Shown here in pieces: positions 37,573 to 47,396 of a stretch of 64,000 nucleotides of DNA. The notes below the pieces were generated by a model. It was not told the DNA's origin, searched no databases, and saw nothing but the letters and a program-made list of their open reading frames with translations. The stretch is from positions 26,673 through 90,672 of the forward strand of contig NZ_BONZ01000087.1 of NCBI RefSeq assembly GCF_016862975.1. The letters are read 5' to 3'. The DNA is from Rugosimonospora africana. GTDB lineage: Bacteria; Actinomycetota; Actinomycetes; Mycobacteriales; Micromonosporaceae. The stretch's first letter is position 1. Each line of letters opens with the position of its first letter. The position numbers were made by a program, and so were the translations under genes.

Positions 37573-38277
37573 ATGAGTCTCAGCCTGTTCCTGGCGGAGA
37601 CGCTGCCGCCGGACGGGGAGTTCACGCTCGACGGTCCGGAGGGCCACCACGCGGCCGATGTCGCGCGCCTGCGGGTGGGCGAGGCGCTGCTGCTCGGTGA
37701 CGGTCAAGGCGCCACGGCCCACGCCGTGGTCCGGGCCGTGCGGCGCGGCGCGCTGGATCTGTCCATTATGGAGCGTTGGTACGCGGCACCCCCCGACCCC
37801 CGCCTGGTCGTGGCGCAGGGCATCGCCAAGGGGGAGCGGGGCGAGCTTGCCGTCCAGGCGATGACCGAGGTCGGCGTCGACGAGATCGTGCCCTGGCCTG
37901 CGGCCCGTTCGGTCGCGGTCTGGCGCGACGAGAAGCCGCTGTCCCGGTGGCGGGCCACCGTCCGGGAGGCGGCCAAGCAGGCCCGCCGACCGTGGATCCC
38001 GGAGGTGTCCGCTGCGCTGCCGACGGCTCGGCTGGCGCAGCGGGCCACCCTCGTCCTGGATTCGGCGGCGACTGTGCCGCTGTCGGCCGTGGACCTGCCC
38101 GGGCACGGGGACATTGTGCTCGTGGTCGGCCCGGAGGGCGGGATCGCGCCGGAGGAACTGGACGCGTTCACCGCCGCCGGCGCGGTACCGGTGCGTCTCG
38201 GCGACTCGATACTGCGTACCTCGACGGCCGGAGTTGCCGCGCTGGCCGTACTGTCGGCGCGGCTGGGCCGCTGGTAA
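37573..38277 (+). CDS. rsmE: 16S rRNA (uracil-1498-N3)-methyltransferase
   Basis: A 234-residue SPOUT methyltransferase. The N-terminal PUA-like part (EGHHAADVARLRVGEAL, about 24-40) is followed by the knotted C-terminal domain with VVGPEGGIAPEELDAF (about 178-193) and LRTSTAGVAALAVL, which bind S-adenosylmethionine. It methylates U1498 at the decoding centre. It follows dnaJ as usual. A 15-codon frame at 37529-37576 ends over its start codon (ATGA) and might couple translation. Confidence 0.95.
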   Translation: MSLSLFLAETLPPDGEFTLDGPEGHHAADVARLRVGEALLLGDGQGATAHAVVRAVRRGALDLSIMERWYAAPPDPRLVVAQGIAKGERGELAVQAMTEVGVDEIVPWPAARSVAVWRDEKPLSRWRATVREAAKQARRPWIPEVSAALPTARLAQRATLVLDSAATVPLSAVDLPGHGDIVLVVGPEGGIAPEELDAFTAAGAVPVRLGDSILRTSTAGVAALAVLSARLGRW

Positions 38278-38303
38278 CCGCCGCTGGTAACCGCCGCTGG
38301 CGG

Positions 38304-39044
38304 TCAGGTACGCAGGTACGAGGCGCCGTTGAGGTCCACGACGGTACCGCTGGCCCACTGCGCCTCGGGCGAGGCGAACCAGACGATGGCCGCGGCGATC
38401 TCCTCCGGCTGCGCGATCCGGTTGAACGGGCTCTGCCCCCGCAGTTCCGGCCCGCGCGTGCGCAGGCTCTCGGTGGCCATGTCGGTGTCCACGAACCCGG
38501 GCGCGACCGTCACCACGTGGATGCCGAGCGGCCCGAGCGACACGGCCAGTGACTGGCCCATCGCGTTGAGCCCCGCCTTGGTGGCGCCGTACCCCGGCTG
38601 GCCCGGCTCGCCACGGAACGCGCCGCGGGAGGACACATTGACGATCGCGCCCCCGGACTTCATGTGCTGTACGGCGCAGTACGTGACGTTGGCGGCGCCG
38701 ATCAGGTTGACGTCGACGGTACGGCGCCAGCCGGCCTGCCACTGCTCGTAGGACACCTCAGTGATGCGGTGCGGGGCGAAGATGCCGGCGTTGTTGACCA
38801 GGACGTCGATCCCGCCCAGCGCCTGCGCGGCCTCGTCGACCATGGTGCGCACCGCGTCCGGGTCGGCCAGGTCCGCCCCTACCACCACGTGCCCGCTGCC
38901 GGGCAGGTCGGCGACCAGCTTCTCGGCCAGCGTGGCGTTGTCGCGGTGGTGTACCGCGACCCGGTCGCCCCGCTCGGCGAAGGCGATCGCGGCGGCCCTC
39001 CCGATGCCCCGTGACGCTCCGGTGATCAGTACTGCTCGGCTCAC
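38304..39044 (-). CDS. Short-chain dehydrogenase/reductase (FabG-like)
   Basis: A 246-residue SDR. The NAD(P) motif TGASRGIG is at residues 8-15, NNAG near 86, and the catalytic Ser-Tyr-Lys as VNVSSRG...YGATKAG (about 137-158). It reduces a carbonyl or oxidises an alcohol; substrate unknown. It shares a GTGA overlap with the upstream MarR gene and so is probably repressed by it. It converges with rsmE. Confidence 0.92.
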   Translation of the reverse strand: MSRAVLITGASRGIGRAAAIAFAERGDRVAVHHRDNATLAEKLVADLPGSGHVVVGADLADPDAVRTMVDEAAQALGGIDVLVNNAGIFAPHRITEVSYEQWQAGWRRTVDVNLIGAANVTYCAVQHMKSGGAIVNVSSRGAFRGEPGQPGYGATKAGLNAMGQSLAVSLGPLGIHVVTVAPGFVDTDMATESLRTRGPELRGQSPFNRIAQPEEIAAAIVWFASPEAQWASGTVVDLNGASYLRT

Positions 39045-39475
39045 TTGCGCTCTCCCAGATTGGTGCGGATGGTTTCGAGCAACTGGACCAGCTGCTCGCG
39101 CTCATCGTCGGTCAGGCCCCGAAGGGCGCGCTCGGTCAGCCGGCGCCGCTCCTGTTCGAGGGTCTTCTCCAACCTGCGCCCGCGGTCGGTCAGGCAGAGC
39201 CGGACCAGGCGGGCGTCGCTCGGGTGCGCCTCCCGGTGCAGCAGGCCGGCGGTCTCCATCCGGGTCGCCGTCCGGGTCACCGTCGGCGTCGCGAGTCCGA
39301 GTGCCTTGGCCAGCTCACCGGGGGTCTGCCCGTCGGTCTCCCACAGGCGTTCCAGGATGAACTGCTGACCGGCGCGGACCCCGTGTTGGTTGAACGCGGC
39401 CTCGGCCGCCTCGGCCATGGCCCTCTTCGTGGACCAGAACGCCGTCTGGAACTCGTCGCGTTGCACGACACACAC
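39041..39475 (-). CDS. MarR-family transcriptional regulator
   Basis: A 144-residue winged-helix regulator: AGQQFILERLWETDGQTPGELAKALGLATPTVTRTATRMETAGLLHREAHPSDARLVRLCLT contains the recognition helix and the wing with the DxR signature. Several in-frame GTG codons are possible starts (39475, 39466). It is co-transcribed with the SDR and divergent from an NAD-dependent epimerase; twin inverted repeats lie in the gap, so it probably controls both sides and responds to a phenolic or similar ligand. Confidence 0.9.
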   Translation of the reverse strand: MCVVQRDEFQTAFWSTKRAMAEAAEAAFNQHGVRAGQQFILERLWETDGQTPGELAKALGLATPTVTRTATRMETAGLLHREAHPSDARLVRLCLTDRGRRLEKTLEQERRRLTERALRGLTDDEREQLVQLLETIRTNLGERK

Positions 39476-39494
39476 GCTACTTGACCGATGATTA

Positions 39495-39527
39495 TTAGCC
39501 GGCTAACGTGAATCATTAGTCGGCTCA
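39495..39527. promoter_or_regulatory. Twin MarR operators in a divergent promoter
   Basis: TTAGCCGGCTAA (39495-39506) is a perfect 12-bp palindrome and TTAGTCGGCTCA (39516-39527) is a degenerate second copy. The centres are 21 bp apart, two helical turns, so two dimers could bind the same face of the DNA between the MarR and epimerase genes. Confidence 0.75.
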
Positions 39528-39548
39528 CGATATCCCGAGGGGGAGCAC

Positions 39549-40424
39549 ATGCGTGTACTGGTGACCGGAGCGACCGGCCGGGTGGGCAGCCGCCTGGCAC
39601 CGCGCCTGGCGGCTGGCGACACCGTCCGGGTGGTGGTGCGCGACCCGGGCCGGGCCGCGGGCCTGGCCGAGCGGGGCATCGAGGTCGTCACCGGCGACCT
39701 GCTCGATCCGGACACGGTCAAGCAGGCAGTGGCCGGCGTCGACGCGGTGGTGCACCTGGCCGCCGCGTTCCGCCAGGTCAGCGACGAGGAGATCGTGGCG
39801 GCCACGCACGACACGACGGTGGGGCTCGCCCGTGCCGCCCTGGATGCCGGGGTTGGGCGGTTCGTGTTCTCCAGTACCAATTTGGTCTACGGCCCCGGGC
39901 GTGGCCGCCCGGCCAACGAGGGCGACGAGCCCGCGCCGGCAGCCACCTACCCGGCCGCCAAGGTGCGCGCCGAGCGGGCACTGCTGGACCTGCACCGGAA
40001 CGCCGGGCTGGGCCTGCGGATCCTGCGGCTGCCCTTCGTGTACGGCGACGGCGACCCGCACCTGGCCGAGTCGCTCGGGTTCGCCGCACGGCGGCCGGCG
40101 CACTGGCGGCTGCAGATGGCCCACCACGCGGACGTCGCCCAGGGCGTGACCCTGGCACTGCGCGCGGAAGGCATCGACGGGCGGATCTACAACCTGGCCG
40201 ACGACGCCCCGATCACCGCCTGGGAGCTGTACGCGCTGCAGGGTCGGCAGGCCCCAAGCCAACCGACGTCGTCGCCGGCAGGGACGTCGCCCAACGTAGA
40301 GAAGGTCGCCGACGAGGTGGACCCCTGGGAGGGGATCGTGGACATCGAGCGGATCCGCCGGGAACTGGGCTACCGACCCATCTACCCGAGCGTGTACGCG
40401 GCGCGGGCGGCGGGCGCACTGTAA
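39549..40424 (+). CDS. NAD-dependent epimerase/dehydratase
   Basis: A 291-residue extended SDR. It has TGATGRVGSRLA (about 6-17) for NAD binding, VVHLAAAF, SSTNLVYG, and YPAAKVRAE (about 135-143) carrying the Tyr-x3-Lys pair. Sugar-nucleotide epimerase/dehydratase fold; substrate not determinable. It starts at ATG with GAGGGGGAGC upstream and is divergent from the MarR-SDR operon, sharing its operators. Confidence 0.9.
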   Translation: MRVLVTGATGRVGSRLAPRLAAGDTVRVVVRDPGRAAGLAERGIEVVTGDLLDPDTVKQAVAGVDAVVHLAAAFRQVSDEEIVAATHDTTVGLARAALDAGVGRFVFSSTNLVYGPGRGRPANEGDEPAPAATYPAAKVRAERALLDLHRNAGLGLRILRLPFVYGDGDPHLAESLGFAARRPAHWRLQMAHHADVAQGVTLALRAEGIDGRIYNLADDAPITAWELYALQGRQAPSQPTSSPAGTSPNVEKVADEVDPWEGIVDIERIRRELGYRPIYPSVYAARAAGAL

Positions 40425-40434
40425 GTTGCCTGCC

Positions 40435-40785
40435 ATGGTCGACAACTGCCTGTTCTGCCGGATCGTCGCCGGGGAGATTCCGGCCACCGTGGTCCACGAG
40501 ACGCAGAACACCCTGGCCTTCCGGGACATCGCGCCGAAGGCGCCGGTACATGTGCTGGTCATCACGAAGGACCACCACGCGGACGTCGCCGCGGTCGCCG
40601 CGGCCGACCCGGCGCTGGCCGGCGAGGTTCTGGGTTCGGCCGCCGAGGTGGCCCGGGCCGAGGGTCTGGGGGAGCGCGGGTACCGGCTGATGTTCAACTC
40701 CGGGCCGGACAGCGGGCAGGAAGTGGCCCACGTGCACGCGCACGTCCTCGGCGGCCGTCCGCTGGGTCCTATGCTCTGCGAGTGA
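40435..40785 (+). CDS. HIT family protein (HINT-like nucleotide hydrolase)
   Basis: A 116-residue histidine-triad protein: CLFCRIVAGEIPATVVHE at the start and HVHAHVLGGRPLG (about residues 98-110) at the end. HINT proteins hydrolyse adenosine phosphoramidates and AMP-lysine. The first ATG is at 40435; the frame begins three codons earlier at a TTG. Its stop overlaps the next gene's GTG. Confidence 0.93.
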   Translation: MVDNCLFCRIVAGEIPATVVHETQNTLAFRDIAPKAPVHVLVITKDHHADVAAVAAADPALAGEVLGSAAEVARAEGLGERGYRLMFNSGPDSGQEVAHVHAHVLGGRPLGPMLCE

Positions 40786-42113
40786 CTTGCGAGCCCTCCC
40801 ACCACTACCAGAGGCTGGTCCAGCGAGCCCAGCGTGACGGCCGGATCCCGGCCCTCGCCGTGGCGCTGCACCGTGCTGACCGTCCATTGTGGACGTATGA
40901 GGTCGGCGCCGAGCCGGACACCCAGTTCCGGATCGGCTCGGTCACCAAGACGTTCACCGCGATCCTGCTGATGCGCTGCCGCGACGAGGGGCTGCTTGAC
41001 CTCGACGACCCGGTCGGGCGGCACATCGACCTGCCGGCGCACGGCGAGTTGCCGATCCGTCGCCTGCTCTCGCACACCGCGGGCCTGCAGCGCGAGCCGT
41101 TCGGCGACATGTGGGACTCCATGCGGGCCCCGGACGCCGGAACGCTGCTGTCCGACCTGGCGCAGGCCGAACGGGTTCTGCCGCAGGCCCGCCGCTACCA
41201 CTACTCGAACCTGGGCATGGCGATCCTCGGGTACCTGGTCGGCAAGCTGCGCGGCGGCACCTGGGAGGAGGTGCTGGTCGACCAGCTCCTCACGCCGCTG
41301 GGGCTGTCCGGCGTCACGGTGCGGCCGACCGGCAAGGCGACCACCGGGTACCTGGTGGACGCCTACTCCGACCACGCCCGTCCGGAGCCGTCCACCGACT
41401 TCGGTGCGGTCGGTCCGGCCGCGCAGCTCTGGGGCACCGCCTCCGACCTGGCCCGGTGGGCGGCGTTCCTGGCCGACCCGGCGGCGCTGGACCCGGACGC
41501 GCGGGTGCTGGCTCCGGCGACGCTCGACGAGATGCGTTGGCCGCTGACGGTGACCGACGAGGCACTGTGGGGCACCGGGTTCGGGCTGGGCCTGATCCTG
41601 GTGCCGCAGGGTGAGCGGATCATCCATGTCGGTCACGACGGTGCGATGCCGGGATTCCTGGCCGGGGTGTACGGGCGGCGGGGCAAGGACTCGCCGCCGG
41701 CCTTTGGCGCCGCCGTACTGGGCTCCTCCGGTACGGCGACCGAGATCCTGAGCCTGCCGCACACCCTGCTGGCCGAGGCCGCCAAGCGCGATCCGGCCGA
41801 GATCCCACCGTGGCGGCCCGGCGAGCCGGCCCCCGAGTCGTACCGGAGCGTGCTGGGCCGGTGGTGGAGCGAGGGGTACGAGTACGTTTTCACCTGGCGC
41901 GATGGTGCCCTGCGGGCACGGCGCGCGGACGACCCGGCTGGGAAGCCGCCGGCGATCTTCGAGGAGCTGGAGCCGGACCGGCTGCGTACCGTCTCCGGCC
42001 GGGAAGCGGGGGAGCTGCTCCGGCTGAGCCGGGACCCGGCCTCCGGGGCGGTGGTGCTGATGCACTGGGCGACCTACCGGTTCACCCGCGACCAGCAGAC
42101 CTTCGGGTCCTGA
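40782..42113 (+). CDS. Serine beta-lactamase-like hydrolase (class C/DD-peptidase fold)
   Basis: A 443-residue protein of the beta-lactamase/AmpC-EstB superfamily. SVTK (about residues 53-56) supplies the nucleophile, YSN (about 140-142) the general base and HVGHDG (about 283-288) replaces the KTG box. Such enzymes are esterases, D-aminopeptidases or penicillin-binding hydrolases. No signal peptide is seen, so it is cytoplasmic and unlikely to confer drug resistance. A C-terminal lipocalin-like extension is present. It overlaps the HIT gene by 4 bp, implying co-expression. Confidence 0.9.
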   Translation: MTCEPSHHYQRLVQRAQRDGRIPALAVALHRADRPLWTYEVGAEPDTQFRIGSVTKTFTAILLMRCRDEGLLDLDDPVGRHIDLPAHGELPIRRLLSHTAGLQREPFGDMWDSMRAPDAGTLLSDLAQAERVLPQARRYHYSNLGMAILGYLVGKLRGGTWEEVLVDQLLTPLGLSGVTVRPTGKATTGYLVDAYSDHARPEPSTDFGAVGPAAQLWGTASDLARWAAFLADPAALDPDARVLAPATLDEMRWPLTVTDEALWGTGFGLGLILVPQGERIIHVGHDGAMPGFLAGVYGRRGKDSPPAFGAAVLGSSGTATEILSLPHTLLAEAAKRDPAEIPPWRPGEPAPESYRSVLGRWWSEGYEYVFTWRDGALRARRADDPAGKPPAIFEELEPDRLRTVSGREAGELLRLSRDPASGAVVLMHWATYRFTRDQQTFGS

Positions 42114-42215
42114 TGATCATGGCTGGGGGGAGGCTGTCCGGGCGGCGGGCCGATACCATTGAAGTCCTGATACTTCGCCGGATGGAAGGTGGCAGCAGGC
42201 CCGCGAGGCCGACCC

Positions 42216-43298
<1,083 letters not shown>

Positions 43299-43416
43299 CG
43301 CGGCCGGCGTCGCCGGGACGGGCGGCCCGGTCGGGCCGCACGGACCCGGACGGAGCGGGGCCGCACAGGAAGCGTCCGCCGGAACGGGGCCGGCGGGAAA
43401 CCAGGGGGAGCGGGAA

Positions 43417-43923
43417 GTGTCCATCGAAATCGCCAATGAGTCCGGGGTCGACGTCGACACCGACGCGATCCTGGCGGTGGCTCGGCACGCACTGGACGAG
43501 ATGGGCGTCAACCCGCTCGCCGAGCTGTCCATCCTGCTGGTCGACCTGGAATACATGACCGAGCTGAACCACCGGTGGATGGACGGCGACGGCCCGACCG
43601 ACGTGCTCGCGTTCCCGATGGACGAGGGCAGCGTCGATCACGGCCCCGGCGAGGGCGCGGGCACGGAGCCGACGCTGCTCGGCGACATCGTGCTGTGCCC
43701 CGAGGTGGCGGCCAAGCAGGCCGGCAACGTGGGCCACTCGACGGCCGACGAACTTCACCTGCTCACCGTGCACGGCGTGCTGCACCTGCTCGGGTACGAC
43801 CACGCCGAACCGGAGGAGGAGCGCGAGATGTTCGGCCTCCAGGCCCGGTTGCTGTCGGGCTGGCAGGCGAAGAACACCGGGCGCGCGTCCGACGGACAGC
43901 CGGGCGCTGTGGGCCCCGTCTAG
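43417..43923 (+). CDS. ybeY: Endoribonuclease YbeY
   Basis: A 168-residue zinc RNase for rRNA maturation. The metal site is [11 protein letters not shown] with His119, His123 and His129, and the family segment [24 protein letters not shown] lies near residues 48-71. The GTG at 43417 is chosen because GGGGGAG lies 6 bp before it and homology begins at [10 protein letters not shown]; the open frame overlaps the phoH end further upstream but looks non-coding. Part of the phoH-ybeY-CNNM-era block. Confidence 0.95.
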   Translation: MSIEIANESGVDVDTDAILAVARHALDEMGVNPLAELSILLVDLEYMTELNHRWMDGDGPTDVLAFPMDEGSVDHGPGEGAGTEPTLLGDIVLCPEVAAKQAGNVGHSTADELHLLTVHGVLHLLGYDHAEPEEEREMFGLQARLLSGWQAKNTGRASDGQPGAVGPV

Positions 43924-43932
43924 GAGAGCGCG

Positions 43933-45213
43933 ATGTTGCTCCTGGTGGCCGCCGGGCTGATCATTCTGGCCGGCCTGTTCGCGATGAGCGACGCGGCGCT
44001 GTCGCGGATCTCCCCGGCCCGCGCCGGGGAGATGGCCCGGGAGGGGGTACGCGGAGCCCGGGCGCTGCAGGTCGTGGCCGGGGACGTGGTGCGCCACCTC
44101 AACCTGCTGCTCCTGCTGCGGCTGGCCTGCGAGCTGACCGCCACCACACTGGTCGCGCTGGTCACCATCGACACCTGGGGCGCGGGCTGGACGGCCGGGG
44201 CGTTGACCGCGGGTTCCATGCTCGTGGTCAGCTTCGTCGTGGTCGGGGTCGCTCCCCGTACCATCGGCCGGCAGCACGCGTACACCGTCGGCCGGTACGC
44301 CGCCCCGCCGGTGCGCTGGCTGGGCCGGGTACTGGGGCCGCTGGCCCGGCTGCTGATCCTCGTCGGTAACGCGTTCACCCCGGGCCGGGGTTTCCGGGAG
44401 GGCCCGTTCGCGACCACGGTCGAGCTGCGCGAGCTGGTCGACCTGGCCGAGGCGCGGGGCGTGGTGGAGCACGGCGAGCGAGAAATGATCCACTCCGTGT
44501 TCTCGCTCGGCGACACGATCGTGCGCGAGGTGATGGTCCCGCGCACCGAGATGGTGTGGATCGAGGCGACCAAGACCGGCCGGCAGGCCCTGGCGCTGTT
44601 CCTGCGTTCCGGCTTCTCCCGGATTCCGGTGATCGTCGAGAACGTCGACGACGTGGTCGGCATCCTCTACCTCAAGGACGTGATCCGCGCCCAGGACACC
44701 AACGAGGTCCGCGAGCTGATGCGCGCCGCGGCCTTCGTTCCGGAGTTCAAGCCGGTCGACGACCTGCTGTCGGAGATGCAGGCGGCCCGCACTCACATCG
44801 CCATCGTGGTCGACGAGTACGGCGGCACCGCCGGCCTGGTCACGATCGAGGACATCCTCGAGGAGATCGTTGGCGAGATCACCGATGAGTACGATGTCGA
44901 ACGGCCGCCGGTGGAGCGGCTGGGCGACGGCTCGATCCGGGTCAGCGCGCGACTGTCCGTGGAGGATCTCGCCGAGCTGTTCGACGTCGAGCTGCCCAAC
45001 GACGAGGTGGAGACGGTGGCCGGGCTGATGGCGCACGAGCTGGGTCGGGTTCCGATCCCGGGAGCGGACGCGACCGTCGCCGGGCTGCAGATGACCGCCG
45101 AGGGCACGACGGGCCGCCGCAACCGCATCGACACGGTACTGGTGCGGCGGGTGGTCGAGCCGGAGAATCCGCTGTCCGAAACCCGAGACGAGAGGCAGCC
45201 CGCCGATGCCTGA
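43933..45213 (+). CDS. Hemolysin-family CNNM/CBS-domain membrane protein
   Basis: A 426-residue protein. The N-terminal half has about four hydrophobic helices (DUF21/CNNM). Then come two CBS domains (VREVMVPRTEMVWIEAT and FKPVDDLLSEMQ...VVDEYGGTAGLVTIEDI) and a CorC_HlyC C-terminal domain. Related proteins are magnesium or cobalt transporters or regulators; the hemolysin name is historical. It begins 9 bp after ybeY and overlaps the next gene by 8 bp. Confidence 0.92.
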   Translation: MLLLVAAGLIILAGLFAMSDAALSRISPARAGEMAREGVRGARALQVVAGDVVRHLNLLLLLRLACELTATTLVALVTIDTWGAGWTAGALTAGSMLVVSFVVVGVAPRTIGRQHAYTVGRYAAPPVRWLGRVLGPLARLLILVGNAFTPGRGFREGPFATTVELRELVDLAEARGVVEHGEREMIHSVFSLGDTIVREVMVPRTEMVWIEATKTGRQALALFLRSGFSRIPVIVENVDDVVGILYLKDVIRAQDTNEVRELMRAAAFVPEFKPVDDLLSEMQAARTHIAIVVDEYGGTAGLVTIEDILEEIVGEITDEYDVERPPVERLGDGSIRVSARLSVEDLAELFDVELPNDEVETVAGLMAHELGRVPIPGADATVAGLQMTAEGTTGRRNRIDTVLVRRVVEPENPLSETRDERQPADA

Positions 45214-45571
45214 CCAACCCGCCGCCACGGTCGTGAGCGACCTCGCCGCCGAGGACCAGAAGCTGGTCACGCTCGCCCGGTCAGCGCGCGCCCGGATCGG
45301 TGCGGTCGAGGGTGCCGCGGTACGGGACGGGGACGGCCGCACCTACGCCGGGGCCACGATCGCCCTGCCGTCGCTGTCCCTGACCGCGCTGCAGTACGCG
45401 GTCGCCTCGGCTGTCGCGGCCGGCGCCTCGACCCTGGAGGCGGCGGCGGTGGTCACCGAGGCGTCCACGGTGGACGACTCCGGCCGGGCCGCGGTCCGGG
45501 ACCTGGCCGCGCAGGCCGCCATTCACCTGGTCGCGCCGAACGGTGCCGTGCTCGGCGCGATCACGGACTGA
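45206..45571 (+). CDS. Degenerate cytidine-deaminase-like protein
   Basis: A 121-residue protein placed where actinobacteria carry a cdd-like gene. YAGATIALPSLSLTALQYAVASAVAAGA corresponds to the region holding the zinc ligands in cytidine deaminase, but the (C/H)AE motif is replaced by TALQYA, and the PCxxC motif is absent; there is no cysteine in the whole protein. It cannot bind catalytic zinc in the usual way. It overlaps the CNNM gene and precedes era, so expression is preserved and a non-catalytic role is likely. Confidence 0.8.
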   Translation: MPDQPAATVVSDLAAEDQKLVTLARSARARIGAVEGAAVRDGDGRTYAGATIALPSLSLTALQYAVASAVAAGASTLEAAAVVTEASTVDDSGRAAVRDLAAQAAIHLVAPNGAVLGAITD

Positions 45572-45617
45572 CGCCTGCTCGACCGGCGGCCGAGCCGTTT
45601 CCTGGCCGGGAGCCGGG

Positions 45618-46304
45618 TCAGCTTGCCTGCGGGGCGCTCCAGCCGGTGACCGTGATGCCGTCGCACAGCACGTCGAGCGTCAGCCCGGTCAACGCCAGCC
45701 GCCCATCGGGGAGCGTGAGGGCGATGTGTTGGTACGTGGCCGGGTGGGCGCAGGCCGGTGAAGACGGGTTGTAGCCGCCGTACCCGTTGACGATACGGAG
45801 CGTGAACTGCGCCTCGTTCCCCGGACGCATCAGCATGGCGGGTGGATTCGGTACCTGTGGCGAGGTGGGCAGCCTGCGCGTGGTCCCGTGCGTGTCGGTG
45901 TAGACCATCGACGGGGTACTCGGCAGCCGGCAGGCCGTGTGAGAGTCGTTCGTCACGGTGACCGTCTCGAACGCGCTGCCCCCGCCGCCGTCGCCCTGGA
46001 TCGAGTCGAGCACCAGGTCTCTGGCCCGGCAGGAGCCCACCGGGGCCGGTTGGTGGTGGGTGCTGCCGGTCCGGACCGGGGCCGCCGGAGCGGTCGCGCC
46101 GGCCCGAGGGGGCGTGCTCGCCGGGGTGGACGGGGATGAGGCCGGGGCGGTTGTGGTGACCCCACCCGCCGGGATGGTCTGTGCCGGGACGCCCTGTGCC
46201 GTCCCGGGCCTGTTCGCGCAGCCCGCGAGCCCGGCGAGCCCGGTGAGGCCGGCCAGGGTTGCGAGGACGGCCAGGCGGAGTGGGGCTAGAGAGTCAGTAC
46301 GCAT
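45618..46304 (-). CDS. DUF4232 lipoprotein
   Basis: A 228-residue exported lipoprotein. The signal has a repeated GLTGLAGLAGC lipobox (Cys about residue 29). A Thr/Pro/Ala-rich linker reaches residue 85. The rest (CRARDLVLDSIQGDGGGG...TVTNDSHTACRLPSTPSMVY) is a DUF4232 beta-sandwich with conserved cysteines. Function unknown; common in actinomycetes. Divergent from era. Confidence 0.85.
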   Translation of the reverse strand: MRTDSLAPLRLAVLATLAGLTGLAGLAGCANRPGTAQGVPAQTIPAGGVTTTAPASSPSTPASTPPRAGATAPAAPVRTGSTHHQPAPVGSCRARDLVLDSIQGDGGGGSAFETVTVTNDSHTACRLPSTPSMVYTDTHGTTRRLPTSPQVPNPPAMLMRPGNEAQFTLRIVNGYGGYNPSSPACAHPATYQHIALTLPDGRLALTGLTLDVLCDGITVTGWSAPQAS

Positions 46305-46513
46305 GGCGCCTCCTGTTCTCGACGGGCGTCCGGTCCCGCGACGGGCCAGTGGCCGTCACGGTCCGGCACGCCACCACGTCGATAGGTACACGCCGCGTAA
46401 CCGACCGCAGTTGCGCAGGTAGCGTGCGTGATTGTGCGGATGGCGTGATGGGTAGCGCCGCGGGTTGACTCCGCCCGGGCGACCGCGTCGCCGGTACCGG
46501 TAAGCTGGGCGCC

Positions 46514-47392
46514 GTGACGTACCGTGCTGGTTTCGCGTGTTTTGTCGGCCGGCCCAACGCCGGCAAGTCGACGCTGACCAACGCGATCGTCGGCCAGAAG
46601 ATCGCGATCACCTCGAACCGCCCGCAGACCACCCGGCACGTGGTGCGGGGCGTGCTGCACCAACCCGACTCCCAGCTGGTCCTGCTCGACACGCCCGGCC
46701 TGCACCGCCCCCGTACCCTGCTCGGTCAGCGCCTCAACGATCTGGTCCGCGAGGCGTGGAGCGAGGTCGACGTGATCGGCCTCTGCATCCCGGCCGACGA
46801 GGAGATCGGCCGGGGCGACCGGTTCATCACCGGCGAGATCGCCGGACTCAAGGCGACCCTGGTCGCCGTCGTCACCAAGACCGACCTGGTCTCCAAGAAA
46901 GACCTGACCCAGCAACTGGTCGAGGTCAGCCAGCTGGCCGACTTCGCCGACGTGGTACCGGTCAGCGCGGTCTCCGGCCACCAGATCGACGAGCTGGTGT
47001 CGGTGCTGTCCGGTCACCTGCCCGAGTCCCCCCAGCTGTACCCGGACGACATGCTCACCGACGAGCCGGAGCAGGTGCTGATCGCGGAGCTGATCCGGGA
47101 GGCGGCGCTGGAGGGGGTCCGGGACGAGCTGCCGCACTCGATCGCGGTACTGGTCGAGGAGATGATCCCCGAAGGGGACCTCACCAAGATCTACGCCGAC
47201 GTGTACGTGGAGCGGAGCAGCCAGAAGGCGATCGTGATCGGGGCTGGCGGCAGCCGGCTCAAGCAGGTGGGCACTCAGGCGCGCGGCGCCATCGAGGAAC
47301 TGCTCGGCGGCCGGGTGTACCTGGACCTGCACGTCCGGGTCGCCAAGGACTGGCAGCGCGACCCGAAGCAGTTGCGCCGCCTGGGTTTCTGA
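46514..47392 (+). CDS. era: GTPase Era
   Basis: A 292-residue Ras-like GTPase with a C-terminal KH domain. G1 is GRPNAGKST (about 12-20), G3 DTPG (about 59-62), G4 TKTD, and the KH motif VIGAGGSRLKQVG is near residue 240. Era binds the 3' end of 16S rRNA in 30S assembly. It begins at GTG 46514 and follows the ybeY block, its usual partner. Confidence 0.96.
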   Translation: MTYRAGFACFVGRPNAGKSTLTNAIVGQKIAITSNRPQTTRHVVRGVLHQPDSQLVLLDTPGLHRPRTLLGQRLNDLVREAWSEVDVIGLCIPADEEIGRGDRFITGEIAGLKATLVAVVTKTDLVSKKDLTQQLVEVSQLADFADVVPVSAVSGHQIDELVSVLSGHLPESPQLYPDDMLTDEPEQVLIAELIREAALEGVRDELPHSIAVLVEEMIPEGDLTKIYADVYVERSSQKAIVIGAGGSRLKQVGTQARGAIEELLGGRVYLDLHVRVAKDWQRDPKQLRRLGF

Positions 47393-47396
47393 CGGC

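Noticed and set aside
37529..37576. 15-codon gene upstream of rsmE
   Set aside because: ATGAGTTCA...GGATGA overlaps the rsmE start and could couple translation, but the sequence is a partial duplication of the rsmE leader and has no RBS; too weak to call.
36316..38742. Long open frame (808 codons) antisense to dnaJ and rsmE
   Set aside because: Low-complexity translation with no similarity; the opposite strand encodes DnaJ and RsmE with all expected motifs.
45618..46304. Secreted enzyme
   Set aside because: Only a lipobox and a DUF4232 beta-sandwich pattern are visible; no catalytic motif.
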